DNA of 64,000 nt, from assembly GCA_963691655.1 (NCBI GenBank), contig OY829326.1:148012998-148076997 (forward strand). The letters are read 5' to 3'. Positions 45,337 through 57,191 of the stretch are shown here, one piece after another; within the stretch, counting starts at the first letter, position 1; each line of letters begins with the position of its first letter. Source of the DNA: Toxonevra muliebris (taxonomy: Eukaryota > Arthropoda > Insecta > Diptera > Pallopteridae). The notes beneath the pieces were generated by a model that did no database searches, had not been told where the DNA came from, and was given only the letters and a program-made list of their open reading frames with translations. A program made the position numbers and the translations under genes.

Positions 45337-47024
45337 GGGGAGAAGTGTCGGTTGTGGGCACGGTTCGGTTGTGGGCACCCCTGGGTATCTATTGATGGAA
45401 ATCAGGTTAGGTTAGTCTGACCAATGTCATTTGTTTTTCATAACAGCACGTCACTTTTGCACCGAACAACGAAGTAAATACACGCGTCTGCTTTTTTTAG
45501 CTTTTTTTTAGCGAACTAATTTATTTTTCTGTGCAAGCAAAACACCACGAGATTAACTTTGAGCCTTTTTTAAAGTACTCTAAGCAGCATAAAACCGATC
45601 CAAAAGGTAAGTGCAATACATATTAATTGAGGAAATATATTATACTTTGTGATTCAAATTTGACATTCGATTGTGCGCACCGAAATTGGTTCGGTTGTGG
45701 GCACCCATTTTTTTTTGAAAAACTTCTTTAAAAATAGTATTGACACATTTTTTCATGTGTTTACAATGAAATGTCGGTACAATGGAATGTTTTTGTTCTG
45801 ACACTTACCGACGGAAAATGAAAAATGTCGGCAAGAAGAAAATTTTTTTGAAATTACTTTAGCAAAAATGTTAAGCATGTTATTAGTTTTTAAATTAATG
45901 TATTTACTTTTGTAAATAGTGAAATATTGTCGATGATGATTTTTTTTAGGCCTGGTTGGTTTGATCTGCAAAACGCTTGATTTGGCGTTGACACCGAAAA
46001 CCATAAAGTCTGGTTTCCGTGCGGCAGGTATCAGGCCATTCAATCCAGACATTTTCAGTGAAGCTGATTATATTGAAGCCGTCGAACATGTTCCAGAGCC
46101 AAACACTCCAGAGCCGATCACTCCAGAGCCGATCAATCCAGAGCCGTTCACTCCAGAGTCGATGGCTCCAGAGTCAACAACTCCAGAGCCCTCTACTTCG
46201 ATTTCTTACGCCTCGTATAAGAGGAACCTATCAATTTTGGATGAAGTTGGTCCGGAGCGCGGTGTGGCGCCGAAGAAGCGATCGAATCGTGGTCAAAAGC
46301 AATGGATATCTCGGTGCTGACCTCTCCGGATGTACTTTCTGTCTTGAAGAAGAAAGCAGCTGACCGAAATGCTAAAAAAGATGCCAAGGCAGCTAAGGAA
46401 ACAACACTAGGTAAACGCGTCAAGGCAGCAAAGGTAGCAGCCCCAGGTAAACGCGCTAAGGCAGTCAAGAAAGCGACACGAGCTAAACACGCCAAGCCCA
46501 TTCCAGCCAAGCGTGTTATAGCAAAGGAGTCCTCGTTATTGGACGTAGATGTTGACTTTTTGCATGATTTGTTTAAAACTTTTGCCGCAAAAACTAACCA
46601 CCTTGAACTCCATCAATTGCAACGAATATGATCGGCCTTTCCATCTAAAGTGTGCTAACATGCGTGCTGGCTATTTCACATCTAAAAATTGTACTTTAGA
46701 AGATGAATAATGCTAAGGGCTTGCAAAATTAATAAACATTCATTTTTCCAATATTTGTGGTAGTTTTTCTTTATATTTTTTCATTTCCTGCAGATTTACT
46801 TAGGGTGCCCACAACCGAACCACAAAAACAGGTTGGCCAAAAATGATCACTTTACAAAATCAGAAAAAACAATTTTCTGTTTGACAAAATCGGTGACGTT
46901 TCTTTATTAGTCGTTAGTTAAAGTCTCTAGCTTTCGGTAAATACCTATACATCCGTATTACATGCATTTGGTCAAAAGTTATGAGTAACAATGAAATGGG
47001 TGCCCACAACCGACACTTCTCCCC
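45337..47024 (+). mobile_element. Pogo-like transposon, internally deleted
   Basis: TA at 45335-45336 and 47025-47026 flank matching ends GGGGAGAAGTGTCGGTTGTG and its complement. The motif CGGTTGTGGGCAC repeats inside the left end (45347, 45366 and again near 45682) and near the right end (46806-46820 in complement), likely transposase binding sites. The gene between them lacks the DNA-binding and catalytic domains, so the 1688-bp element is non-autonomous. Confidence 0.8.
45958..46720 (+). pseudogene. C-terminal part of a pogo-like transposase with a PHD-like finger
   Basis: It opens with LDLALTPKTIKSGFRAAGIR followed by PFNPDIF, the hallmark end of the DDE_1 (pogo/Tigger) domain. A Pro/Glu-rich stretch of EPITPEP-type units (46085-46195) follows. 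Near 46300 a frameshift leads to MDISVLTSPDVLSVL and a Lys/Ala-rich region of KAAKxAxxGKRAK repeats. A further shift near 46570 leads to CNEYDRPFHLKCANMRAGYF and TSKNC, a Cys/His pattern like the end of a PHD finger, with one Cys replaced by Ser, before a TAA at about 46708. The catalytic DDD residues are absent. Confidence 0.7.
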
Positions 47025-47504
47025 TATATATTATAAGGTATATTACTATTTATGGTAGATAAATTGAATTTAAATATCTGAAATATTCCTTTTTTTGCTA
47101 TGCAGTATTACCCTTTTGTTTTATGCACTTAAAGATTATGATTAAATTAGAAAGGTGCAGTAGAAATTCCATGAAAGTTATTAGTATGTAGGACTACCTA
47201 CAAGGTTGATGGTTTATTTAAGGAATTATGCCAATAGAAAAACCTTTATTTATAATACTCCTTTCTTAAACTTTCTTTCACTGACATCAGGCTGGGAATT
47301 ATCGCACCATATCAACCTTCTTCTTTTACACATTTTTCGAAGAAGGAGGTTTTAATCCTTTCTTCAGAAATTTGGTGTTGCGCCCTTCTCCCTTGATGTA
47401 CATATACATTCTGACTTCATAGAACAATCAAGTAAGATAGTTACAGGTTTTCTATCATTCAAAAAGATAATACTTAAAAGTACTTAGGATACCGTAGCGT
47501 ACTT

Positions 47505-47560
47505 AGTACTTAGGATACTGTGCTGGACTCCTTCGCTGGGCGTCCAGGTTCAATTCTCAA
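47505..47560 (+). repeat. tRNA-like B-box fragment
   Basis: GTCCAGGTTCAATTCTC contains a B-box-like GGTTCAATTC, followed by an A-rich tail (47559-47592). No clean A box upstream. A worn SINE head is likely. Confidence 0.35.
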
Positions 47561-47795
47561 AAAAAAAAAAAATCAAAAAAAAAAAGAAGAAAATATAAAT
47601 TTTTTTCTTGGATGGCCATCGCAAACTTTCAAGAGTAAGAAGCCCCCGAACTTAGCGAGATCTGACTATAGCTGGACTACATCCAGTGCAGTAACGATTG
47701 AACACCTTGTTGACACTCGCTTTCCATGTTGCACAAATACAGCTAATCCAATTGCTGAAAATAGCAGCACTAAACGTGTACCACCGGAAGTATTG

Positions 47796-48712
47796 GGAGT
47801 ATGAATGTATAAACTCGATTTTCGTAATTTGGACATTTATTGTGGAAAAGTGATTATAAATTTGCTCTTTAAAGTATTGTCCATCGTTAGCCACAACCTT
47901 TTCCCATCTTTCTGGTAGCATACGGATTCCGCGTCGAAAGAACTCCTCATCTTTTGAGGCTATCCACGAATCGACCCATTTTTTTAGTTCTTCGAAAGAA
48001 CGGAAGTGCTGTTCAGCCAGGCCATGTGTCATCGATCGGAACAAGTGGTAATCAGAAGGAGCAATGTCTGGAGAATACGGCGGGTGGGGTAGCACTTCCC
48101 ATTTCAGCGTTTCCAAGTATGTTTTTACTTGCCTTGCAACATGCGGCCGAGCAATGTCGTGCTGACGAATAACTTCGTCGTGTCTATTCTCATATTCTGG
48201 CCTCTTATCCTTTAATGCTCGGCTCAAACGCATCAATTGTAGTCGGTAGCGGTCGCCAGTGATCGTTTCATTCGTTTTCAACAGCTCATAATACACGACA
48301 CCTTTCATATCTCACCAAATACACAGCATGAGCTTGAATCCGTGGATGTTCGGCTTTGCCGTTGATGTTGATGCATGTCCGGGCGGTCCCCATGATTTTT
48401 TACGCTTTGGGTTATCTTAACGTATCCACTTTTCATCGCCAGTCACAATACGATGCAGAAAACCCTTTCCTTTCTGTCGTTTAATCAGCAGTTCACATGT
48501 GAAAAATCGTCGTTCGACGTCTCTCGGCTTCAATTCGTACGGCACCCAATTTCCTTGCTTTTGAATCATTCCCAATGCTTTTAATCGTTTAGAAATGGTT
48601 GATTGATCAACTCCTAAAGATTCTGCAAGTTCTTGTTGCGTTTGACATGAATCTTCTTCGAGTAATGCCTTCAATTCTTCATCTTTGAACTTTTTCGGGC
48701 GTCTTGACATAG
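47796..48712 (-). pseudogene. Mariner (DD34D) transposase with two stops, fused to a LINE at its start codon
   Basis: From the Met at 48710 downward: MSRRPKKFKDEELKALLEED, helix-turn-helix QQELAESLGVDQSTISKRL, WVPYELKPRDVERR, RIVTGDEKWIR (first Asp), TAA (Tyr in relatives), DNPKRKKSWG, IHGFKLMLCIW, TGA (Trp in relatives), DMKGVVYYELL, VIRQHDIARPHVARQ (second Asp), PHPPYSPDIAPSDYHLFRSM (third Asp, 34 residues later), FRRGIRMLPERWEKVV and YFK. Length and order are full for a mauritiana/irritans-type mariner. The expected 3' terminal repeat may be GGGAGTATGAATGTATAAAC near 47796. The 5' UTR and TIR are missing: LINE sequence begins at the ATG. Confidence 0.8.
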
Positions 48713-50155
48713 AAGGCGCATTCAATAACAAGCTCTCATCGGCTATTACTTCATCACTGATTGACCTGGGGGAGGATGACTCTATTGCGGCTTTTGTCGA
48801 CATTATACTAAAGAATAGAATCATAAACGGTAAGCTAGGCCCACTTCCATCAGAAGGTTGGCGGTCAGAGGCACTTCGCAAGGAGGAGTACTCTCTCCGA
48901 TCTTCTGGAACTTCGCAGTTAATGATCTTCTATTAAAACTTGAAACAAAAGGATGCAGAGTAATTGCCTATGCGGACGAGGTCATCATCGTCACTTCAGG
49001 GATATTCCTCTGCACACTTGTAGACTTATTGTAACGAGCACTGAATCTTTTGTCATCCTGGTGCAGCGTCCGAGGACTATCATTACTCGTAAGCACTCTA
49101 TACCAATTTTCGATCCATCAACTTTAAATTGTAGTTCACTTATCGTCTCGGAACAAGTCAGATTGGCCTAATCCTTGGCAGGAAATTCAACTGGCGTGGC
49201 AATATGTCATAGAGAGTACGTAAAGCCACAATAGATCTCTATGAGTGCAGGTCAGCTGAGGGGGAATGGAAAATGGGGATTACAGCCCAAAGTGATTATG
49301 GGGTTGTATATCAGTGTCATATACCCAATTCTATTTCATGGCGTAGTTATTTGGTCAACTCTCTTCTTAAAGAGCACCCATCACAAAGAATTAGACAAAG
49401 TACAGCGACTAGCTTCAATGTTGATTGCAGGAGCACCGAAAACTACACCTTCAAAAGCATTTTACACTATTCTAGATCTTCTTCTAATAGATTTATTTCG
49501 TAAGATCCAAGCGTCTTCAATCTCAGCTGTAAGACTGAATACGTTACGTAAGTGGTCCCAAACTAATCATGGTCATGGTAGGATACTAGGTGAAACCAAA
49601 TATCTTCCCAAATCTATCGATCTCACCCTCTCCTCACTATCCTTTGGCAACAGCTTTAACACACATATTCCAACTCGTCAAGAGTGGAGTGCGGGTAATG
49701 CGATACGCCATGATGCCATAGAAGTGTATAGTAATGGCTCAAAATCGGATGGCGAGGTTGGGGGTGGGGTTCACTCTGACCGTCTGAATATTTCAACGCA
49801 CTGAAGCTGCAAATCTGATAAGACGTAACGAGATATCCTGTAAGGATACATATTTATTTATTTACATTCTCGCTGATAGCTAAGCGGCGATAAAATCTTT
49901 CTAATGTTTTACTAATAACTCTATCGGCAATCATACCCGCAGACTAGGCTTTCCCTACAATGACTTCTACCAAAGCTGCAGAATAGAAGAGGAAGAAGAA
50001 ACTATTTTCCACTTTATATGTAACTGCCTGGTTCTAGCGGTGCGGAGAGAAAAAACTCTAGGGGAACCTTTCTGTGGAAGAATTACAGAACTTGCATCCT
50101 CTGAAATCAGAGACTCACTTCGCTTTATAGAAATCACAAAATGGTTTGACTAGGT
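48708..50155 (+). pseudogene. 3' half of an RNase H-bearing LINE with mutated catalytic boxes
   Basis: It starts at a reverse transcriptase palm motif, DIEGAFNNKLSSAITSSLID, then IAAFVDIILKNRIINGKLG, and after frameshifts GGVLSPIFWNFAVNDLLLKL and VIAYADEVIIV. The second Asp of YADD is Glu here. After a damaged stretch (49010-49240) the frame is open again with LQPKVIMGLYISVIYPILFH, LDKVQRLASMLIAGAPKTTP, and RNase H EVYSNGSKSDGEVGGGV, where the first catalytic Asp (TDGS) is Asn. A short unrelated segment near 49850-49890 interrupts RNase H. The tail CRIEEEEETIFHFICNCL is the CCHC-like end. Stop at about 50151. Confidence 0.8.
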
Positions 50156-52879
50156 GGGATTAAGAGGTAACTACTCGTCCCATAGAGTATCACAATGTAC
50201 CAATAGGTCTCGGTGTGTTCAGTTTTCTTTATGCAAAAGCCCCAACAACCTAAGAAGTCTCCGTTCAGATTCGGCATTAATTCGTGTACAAATATAACTT
50301 ACACAACATGAATGGAAGCAAAAAGCTCGAAATTAGTCATCCATGGACTGTTGTACCATAAAAGATGCAGAAGAATACTTAGAAAAAGTGAAAATTAAAA
50401 TATTCATGTACATTCTCAAATATAAGCAAGGGTTCAGTAGTAGGTTTTAAGTTCGAAGGATACAAATTTATAAGTACAAATTAATTATTTGTAATTCTAA
50501 TTTTTTTTTCTTTTGAATTGCATTTATAATAACCATTATACTCGAAAGAACTATCGCGGTCGCCTTCTGATCCATTTTGTGCAATGTCGTGTAGAAGCAA
50601 AAATGAGAAAAAATTTGAACAGACAAAATTTGACAGTCAGAAAGCCATTTGTCTTAGGATAATATATTCTTGTCAAGAGGCAACTTTAGTTTACCCTAAT
50701 TCAGATATTCAATCTTATCTCCTATACTACATAAATATTAGCTTCTATGCCATTATTATTGCTCTTAATATTTGTATAAATATTTGAGGACATCTAAGTA
50801 GCTACCATGTAAGTTCAAAGAGAAATTCTTATTGAAAATTTTCGTAGATAAAAAGTTGGTAAACAACAGTAACAATATCAGCAACAACAACGCCAATATG
50901 TTAACAACATTATTTCATAAAGAATGTCATCCAAACAGAAGAAAAAAAAATAAACAAAATCTTTCAAATAAAATTTATTTAACCGCATAAAAACACACAA
51001 AGGGCAAATTCAGCAAAGGCAGAAGAGCAGAGAAAGAAGCAGGCACAGGGAGATAAATTGGAATGAGCGTCAGTAAAACAATTTAATGTCATAACAAAAT
51101 TATTTTTACAATAAGTACAGGCAGAAAAACTTTAGCGTCATAACAATTTTCTTTAAGCTAAAAAGATGAGAAAGAATTTTTAATATTTTAATGCGTCGTA
51201 GAAGGCAGTTGCAGTTTTCTTTAGAAGAAGAAGAAGAAGAAGCAGAAAAAGAGAAAGAGAACATTTGGCAAAAAAAAAAACAAATATGTGTGTAAAAGAA
51301 AAATTTAATAACAACAAATTATTTTGCAATAAATTGTGTAACAGATTTTTGTCAAAAATATAAATACAAAAAGAAAAAACGACAAAATTACTTGTTACGT
51401 ATATTTTGTTGCATACTCTCAGGCGCTCTATTTCATACACATTCTCTCTTTTATCTGCCGGAAGGAAAACGGAAATGCGTTTACTTTTATTTTCATTTAC
51501 GACACCTGTGCATGTCTCTTTTGACTTTTGTTGTCTGTTGTTGTGCTGTTCTTTGTCTGACTGTCTCTCGGTCTGTCTGCCTATTTATCTGTCTGCGCAT
51601 ATGTGAGCAGCAATCATAGTCTTTTTGATACTGACATATTATTAAATGTACATTAACTTATTTCATTCTTTGCTTATGCATATATGCATGTACATAAGTC
51701 AAATGAAGCTTAATATATCTCCAGAAAAAACAAGTTATTCTTATTTTTCCACTTTTGTTGCTAAATAGTGTCAGGCATCAAGCAGCAACAACATCGAGCA
51801 GCAGCAGCGTCAAGAATTTGCTAAAAAAAAAAAAAAAATTTACGCGTTTATGACATTTTGATTTATTTATTATTGAAAAAGTTTCTTTTGTCTGTTGTCT
51901 TCCAACGTTACGCCCTTTTGTTTTTTTATATATGTCTTTAACAAGTCAGGAAGAGATTTGGCGCGGCAAGGCATTTCATTTCGCATGGCATTAACTGTCG
52001 CACTGTCGCGCACACGTTTCCTTTGTCACTCTTTATACTCAAATGCTCATAAATTATTACACTTTCAAATCCATCAGTGTTCAGTGAAATTAATTTTTGA
52101 TATCCTCTTTTTGTATGTATGTGTATATGCTACTAGAAGTATCCTAGGCATGATATAACAGTGAAAAGCAGCCCAAAAATTAGCAGCGAGCATAAAAGCT
52201 TTTAAGTAGAATTTTCTGCTATAACATTCCTTGGATCGGTTACGTATAATGTAAAGAATTATTGACAAAGTTTGTATTAAACCTTGTGTGGACGATCAGG
52301 AAAAATATTGCCTAGGTACTGAAGCTTCACATACTGGAATATTTAAAACTTGAATATGTAAAACTTGTTGCACGTGTTGAAAATATAAGGAAGCAGAGAA
52401 AGAAAAAAAACATATAATTAAATTTCACTGCGCATTCACTGTGCACTTTTATTTTTATTTTTTTAATTAAAACCTAAAGGACCTACCTTTTTTGGTTTTA
52501 GTATTTTTTTTTAGGTTTTTAATTGTCGTTAGATATCAAATCGTCTTCTTTCTCCTAAAAGAGAAACATTTCGCATTAACAGGATGACGAAGATCTGAAC
52601 TGCCCCAATTGTGATGTTATACTTTCTTTTCCTTCCATGTTCCTTAGCCAAGTTAACTTCTTTATGCCTATTCTTCAAGCTTGTTCCCTAAATCGTTTTG
52701 ATTGGGTTTTTCTTCAAGAATACTAATTTTTACCACTTTAATACTTAATTAACATTAACTTAGTGCATTAGCACTTAACAGTAGAAGACTCAGACTCCAT
52801 CTATGGTATGAAGTTTTCTCACAGCCTTTTTGGAGAGAGATATTTCCGAGAATTCTTCAAAAATGCTTAAATTTCCCGC
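50156..52879. other. Intergenic AT-rich region with microsatellites
   Basis: No gene recognised. GAA run at 51222-51242, CTGTCTG repeats near 51556-51595, CAG/CAA-rich stretches near 50875-50900 and 51780-51810, poly-A at 51823-51838. The first 100 bases may be LINE 3' UTR. Confidence 0.45.
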
Positions 52880-53400
52880 CTTTTTTTTACAGATTCAATT
52901 AACGTCAGATTCAATCAACCTTGGACTCAAGCAACTACATTTTTAATCAAATTCAGATTCTATCAACCTCCACACTCTGAATATTTCAACCTCATATTCA
53001 ATCAACTTTAGATCTATTACACTTTAACTCTTTTGAATCAGACTCACCGTTAGTAAAAAACAAATTCTACCAATCTCATATTCCATCAACCTCATATTAT
53101 ATGATCCTCCGACTTTTTCAACTTCAATCTGAGATTCGTAGAATCTGAATTTAATTGCACTTGAGATTGGCTAAACTTGAATCCGACGGAATCTGAGGTT
53201 TATAAATACTAAGGTTGATAGAATCTGAAGTTTAAGAGCCACAGGTTAATAAAATTTGAGGTTGATTAAATTCCGGTTTGAAAGAATCTGAGGTTAATTG
53301 AACCTGAGGTTCGAAACTGGTGCTTATTGAATCTGAGGTTGATTACATCTGAGATGGATTGAATCTGAGGTTAACGGAAACTAAGGTTGATCGAATGTAT
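52880..53400. repeat. Orientation-flipping array of an AGATTCTATCAACCT-type repeat
   Basis: From about 52890 to 53110 the plus strand repeats variants of CAGATTCAATCAACCT; from about 53115 to 53395 it repeats the complement, GGTTGATTGAATCTGA. Unit spacing is loosely 18 bp, with drift. The whole forms a head-to-head array about 500 bp long. Confidence 0.8.
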
Positions 53401-53581
53401 GTATGCATCCCCTCTGAGATATTTTTAGATCACACTATAAAGTCAAATGTGTCTTTGTACAAATTTATTTCCCAAAATGAACAGTGGCCTTATTATGAAG
53501 GGGACTATGAGGGTTGCAATTTCATCCAAAAGTTTAAATGCTTTTAACCTTCAAAATTCTTTCTACAGTTCAATTGTTTAA

Positions 53582-54076
53582 CCTTCTAGTTCCCAAGCCC
53601 ACGGCCTTCACCAAAAGGGATGGAATTGCCACCATAACAGTTTTCTGTTGCTACATTTGATCATATCGTTTAGGGAATCCCCTAGCTTTTAAAAAAATGC
53701 ATTAGTTATGAGCTTTGATGGTATTACAGAAGTTCGCGAAAAATTTGTGAAAAATTGGAAAATTAATTATATTGATTATATTTGAGATAAAAGTGAAAAA
53801 AATAAATGAAATACTTTCCGTCATACTATCCAGATAAAAAAAACTAGCTATGGATAGCTGGGACTTTGAATTTTGTATGTAAAATATTTAATTTCGTAAA
53901 ACAAATTGATAAAAAGCTCATTCAACAACAAATAATTTTAGGCGGTCAAACTTTCCCACTTTATAAAACCACGCCCATCCGTTTTTTTGGGTTTTTAAAC
54001 CAGTTTATGATTTTTACGCCAATATTAATCCATTCCAATTTTTTTCTAATCAATCAAAAATTTGGGATCTAGAGGG
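53582..54076. mobile_element. 495-bp TTAA-flanked MITE
   Basis: TTAA at 53578-53581 and 54077-54080; ends CCTTCTAGTTCCCAA and, in complement, CCCTCTAGATCCCAA (13 of 15 identical). No transposase. Fits a piggyBac-type non-autonomous element. It sits between two different satellite-like arrays. Confidence 0.6.
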
Positions 54077-54149
54077 TTAATGTATAAACATGGACTACAT
54101 TGAATCTTATATTTCAATTGCAAATTATAAATATATTTTTGAAACTTTG

Positions 54150-54830
54150 ATAATTATTTTTGGTCTGCTTTTTGATCTCTTTTTCTTCCTGATTTTATGG
54201 CCTACTATTTAGTCTAATTTTAGTCTGATTTTATTGAGAATTTTGTGTGGATTTTGTGTGGATTTTCAGGTTTAGCTTGAAGTTTGGTTTGAACTTTGTT
54301 CTGAATTTAGTTTGGATTGTGGTAGGAGTTCCGGATTGACTTTTAGTCTAATTTATGGCCTGAATTTAGTTAAAGTTTTGATCTGAGTTTTGGTTTGATT
54401 TTAATTTGGATTTAATATTGTCTAAATTGGTTAGAATTTTGGTCTGACTTTGGTGTGAGCTTTGGTTAGAATTGAATTTGAACTTTGAGATTGAGTTTTT
54501 GTTTGAACTTTGGTCTAAGATTTTATACGGATTTAAGTTTGAATTTGGTCTTAATTATGGTCTGAGTTTTGGTTTGAATTTCAGTTTGAGTTTTGGTCTG
54601 AATTTGGTCTGAATTAACTTTTGTTTTGAATTTAGTCATAATTTTAGACGGAATTTTGGTCTGGTTTGGTTTTAATTTTTTGCTGACTTTAGTCTGAACT
54701 TTGCTTTGAACTTAGTTTGAATTTAAATCTGAGTTTTTGTCTGGCTATTGAGTTTTGTCCAATTTTTGGTTTGGGCTTCGGTTCTAATAGTAATAAGATT
54801 TTTGAACTGATTTTTGTTTGTTTTTTTGTC
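54150..54830 (+). repeat. Degenerate 12-bp TTTTGGTCTGAA-type array, second large cluster
   Basis: TTTTGGTCTGA, TTTGGTTTGAA, TTTAGTCTGA and related words at roughly 12-bp spacing for about 680 bp, in the same orientation as 17030-18300. It is more eroded, and no perfect run remains. Confidence 0.75.
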
Positions 54831-56339
54831 AAATGATTAGCGGGTGAACGAACATGAAGGTTAAGCTATTCATAGCTTCAGCATAAGTTTTCTATCAATC
54901 CAGCTAGATATTTTTATGCATACATATTTAGCAGTATAAACTTCATCGAAGACAACAATCAAGTCTCAACTTTTTTCATATTCTTTCGTATCTGTACATA
55001 GAAATTAATTAAAAAAGTTTTTAATCAGAGTTTTTGAATATGTCAAATTTTGTATGCAAGTACATATGTATATACTTATGTATAGAATATAAGATAAATG
55101 GAAGAAAATTACCAATTTTTATACAAAGAATATTTGACATGTTCATGTTGCAAATAAATATAAAAAACAAATATCAAAAAAAAAAAAGAAAAAAATATCG
55201 AGTGAATGTTAATTTCTGCTAAATTTCTATCAAAATAAAATTCGTTTTTTTCTTCTTATTTCAGTTTTACTCATGCTTAATAGTAGAAAATAACTAGAAC
55301 GCCTTTTATTATTTTAAAGCAGAAAAGAAAACACTTGTTTTTACACACACACTTCGCCCTAAAACAAACAACAAAAGCAAACAATAATAAAACAAAATCT
55401 TTTAATTTTCACTACGAATATTGGTAAGAAACGTTAAAGAAAAAGAACAAGTGGAAGTGGAAGTTTGTTTTACAAGGAATAATAAATTACTTACATATGT
55501 AGTACTGCTGCTACTATAACCTTCCCCATTACGTAGTAGCAATATGCAGCTGCAACATGCAGCAGCAGCATCAGTAAGAAAAAGGTGGAAAGGCCAACCT
55601 TATAAGTTTCCTGAAGTAAGGCGTAAAGGGTAAAGTAGCGTATATGTGAGTGTAACGTATACTTTCTTCTTTCTCTTCTTCGTAATAAAGAAAAGCCTTT
55701 TACATTACGCTGACAAAACTTTTAATTTATGTCAAAAGCTTTTTGCCAAGAATTTTAATATGAGCGCAAATTTTTGCAAAGTCGTTTTTGTCACTTAAGT
55801 ACTTGGGTTTTTTTTTTTTTTTTGTAGGGTAAAGTTTAAGGAAACGTATGGAGGAAAGTGCGAGAGAAAAGGATGGAGTATGAGAGAGAAAAGTACTTAA
55901 TAAAATAAATTTACATACACATGAAGTATGTAGATGTGAAAGTTTTTGTATATGAAGGAAGACAGCATAATAACTTGAGTGAAATATCTAGTGATCGATC
56001 ATACATACATAAGTAATCACGAATATTTGAATTAAAAGTTATTTCAGCGCAAGTTTGAGACAAAGGTGTGCATTAGTAAGAATAGAAAAGCAATCACCGC
56101 TGGTTCGTTAAAGCAAAAGAAGAAGGGAACTCGTGTTATTATAAGAGTCTTCGAAATGCAATAGTGATATCCATATTCTCTTCCTTGGTAATAATTAATT
56201 ATTGGTGTAAATACTCAAAAGAAACTGTATGTAGTTAGATGAAATGGCAGTTTCAAGCTTTTCTTTCTTCTTGATGTCCTTGGCTCAAGTTTTTATTACA
56301 AGCAATATCAGCTGATAGCCTTTTGGAATCGTAAGTTAA
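54831..56339. other. Intergenic AT-rich region
   Basis: No gene recognised. CAG/CAGCAG-type word at 55559-55571, poly-T at 55808-55823, GAGAGAAA stretches near 55860-55895. Confidence 0.45.
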
Positions 56340-57191
56340 CTACGATGGAGACCATTCATCCACCGGAATAAAACATGGAATATTGTCCTTGCATCAGCGC
56401 TGAACAGTACCTGCTGTGTGAGCCGGGGCCGAGTCTTGCTGTAAACAATATGGATCATCGCCAAAATGATCGGAAGCATGAGGAGAAAAATGGTTAACAA
56501 GGATTTCGTCTAAATAGTATTGAGCAATGATTTTGACGCCCTTGTCAATAAAAAGGAGGGGAAGCTTGCCTTTTTTGGATACGGCTCCCCAAACCATGAC
56601 GGATGTGGTGTTTTTTGATACCTTTCAATGGCTTTTTTATCGGCGAGAATATCGCACATCCTCGGTGCATATACGCGGTCATTCTGTGGGTTGTGGCTTT
56701 TTTGCAGTACGAATAACTTGTCATCAGAAAACACAATATCAGAAAGTGCGTGCCGCTGAAGGAATAGAGCGCTTTTTTCTCTCCGCATTTTTGTTTGATG
56801 CTCTGTATGACCATGTATTCTTTTCTTTTCGAATGTTTTCATTTTTAATTTTTTTTTATAATGTTTCGGATAGTTTTGCGGCTCACATTGAGGTAGTTGC
56901 CTCCCTGAAACTGCGCAATTTCTTCTTATTCGCTCACGCACACTCTTTACCTACCAGACCTAAAGTCCTAACGTTGATTTATCGGCCAGGTTTCTTGGAT
57001 ATTTCAACAGTTCCAGTTGCTTTATATCGAGCCACAGTGTGTTGTACAAAACTGCGATTAATACCTAGCTTCTTCAGCAACTTAACAATTTCGTTTGTTT
57101 TTTTTTTTTTGCCTTGCAAATACAATTTCTGTATAAGCTCTCCTTTTCGCTTCCATCGCTCACAAACTTTTAAAACGAAATGATCAAACAA
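56340..57191 (-). pseudogene. maT/Tc1-like transposase relic
   Basis: Downward on the minus strand: FDHFVLKVCERWKRKGELIQ, a helix-turn-helix IVKLLKKLGINRSFVQHTVA followed by RYKATGTVEISKKPGR, a stop, then VRERIRRN-like MRERIRRN, ALFLQRHALSDIVFSDDKLF (first Asp in FSDDKLF), NDRVYAP, MVWGAVSKKGKLPLLFIDKG, QQDSAPAHTA (second Asp), and NIPCFIPVDEW at about 56350-56390 before it is lost. The SPDLNPLD-type third motif is gone. The pattern fits the maT-like mariner group (DD37D-type) by N-terminus and linker, but spacing cannot be measured here. Confidence 0.7.

Noticed and set aside
46193..46510. 105-codon minus-strand Ala/Leu-rich frame
   Set aside because: Antisense shadow of the Lys/Ala-rich region of the pogo-like gene.
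56527..57183. 218-codon plus-strand frame
   Set aside because: It lies antisense to a clearly recognisable transposase relic on the minus strand and has no motif of its own.
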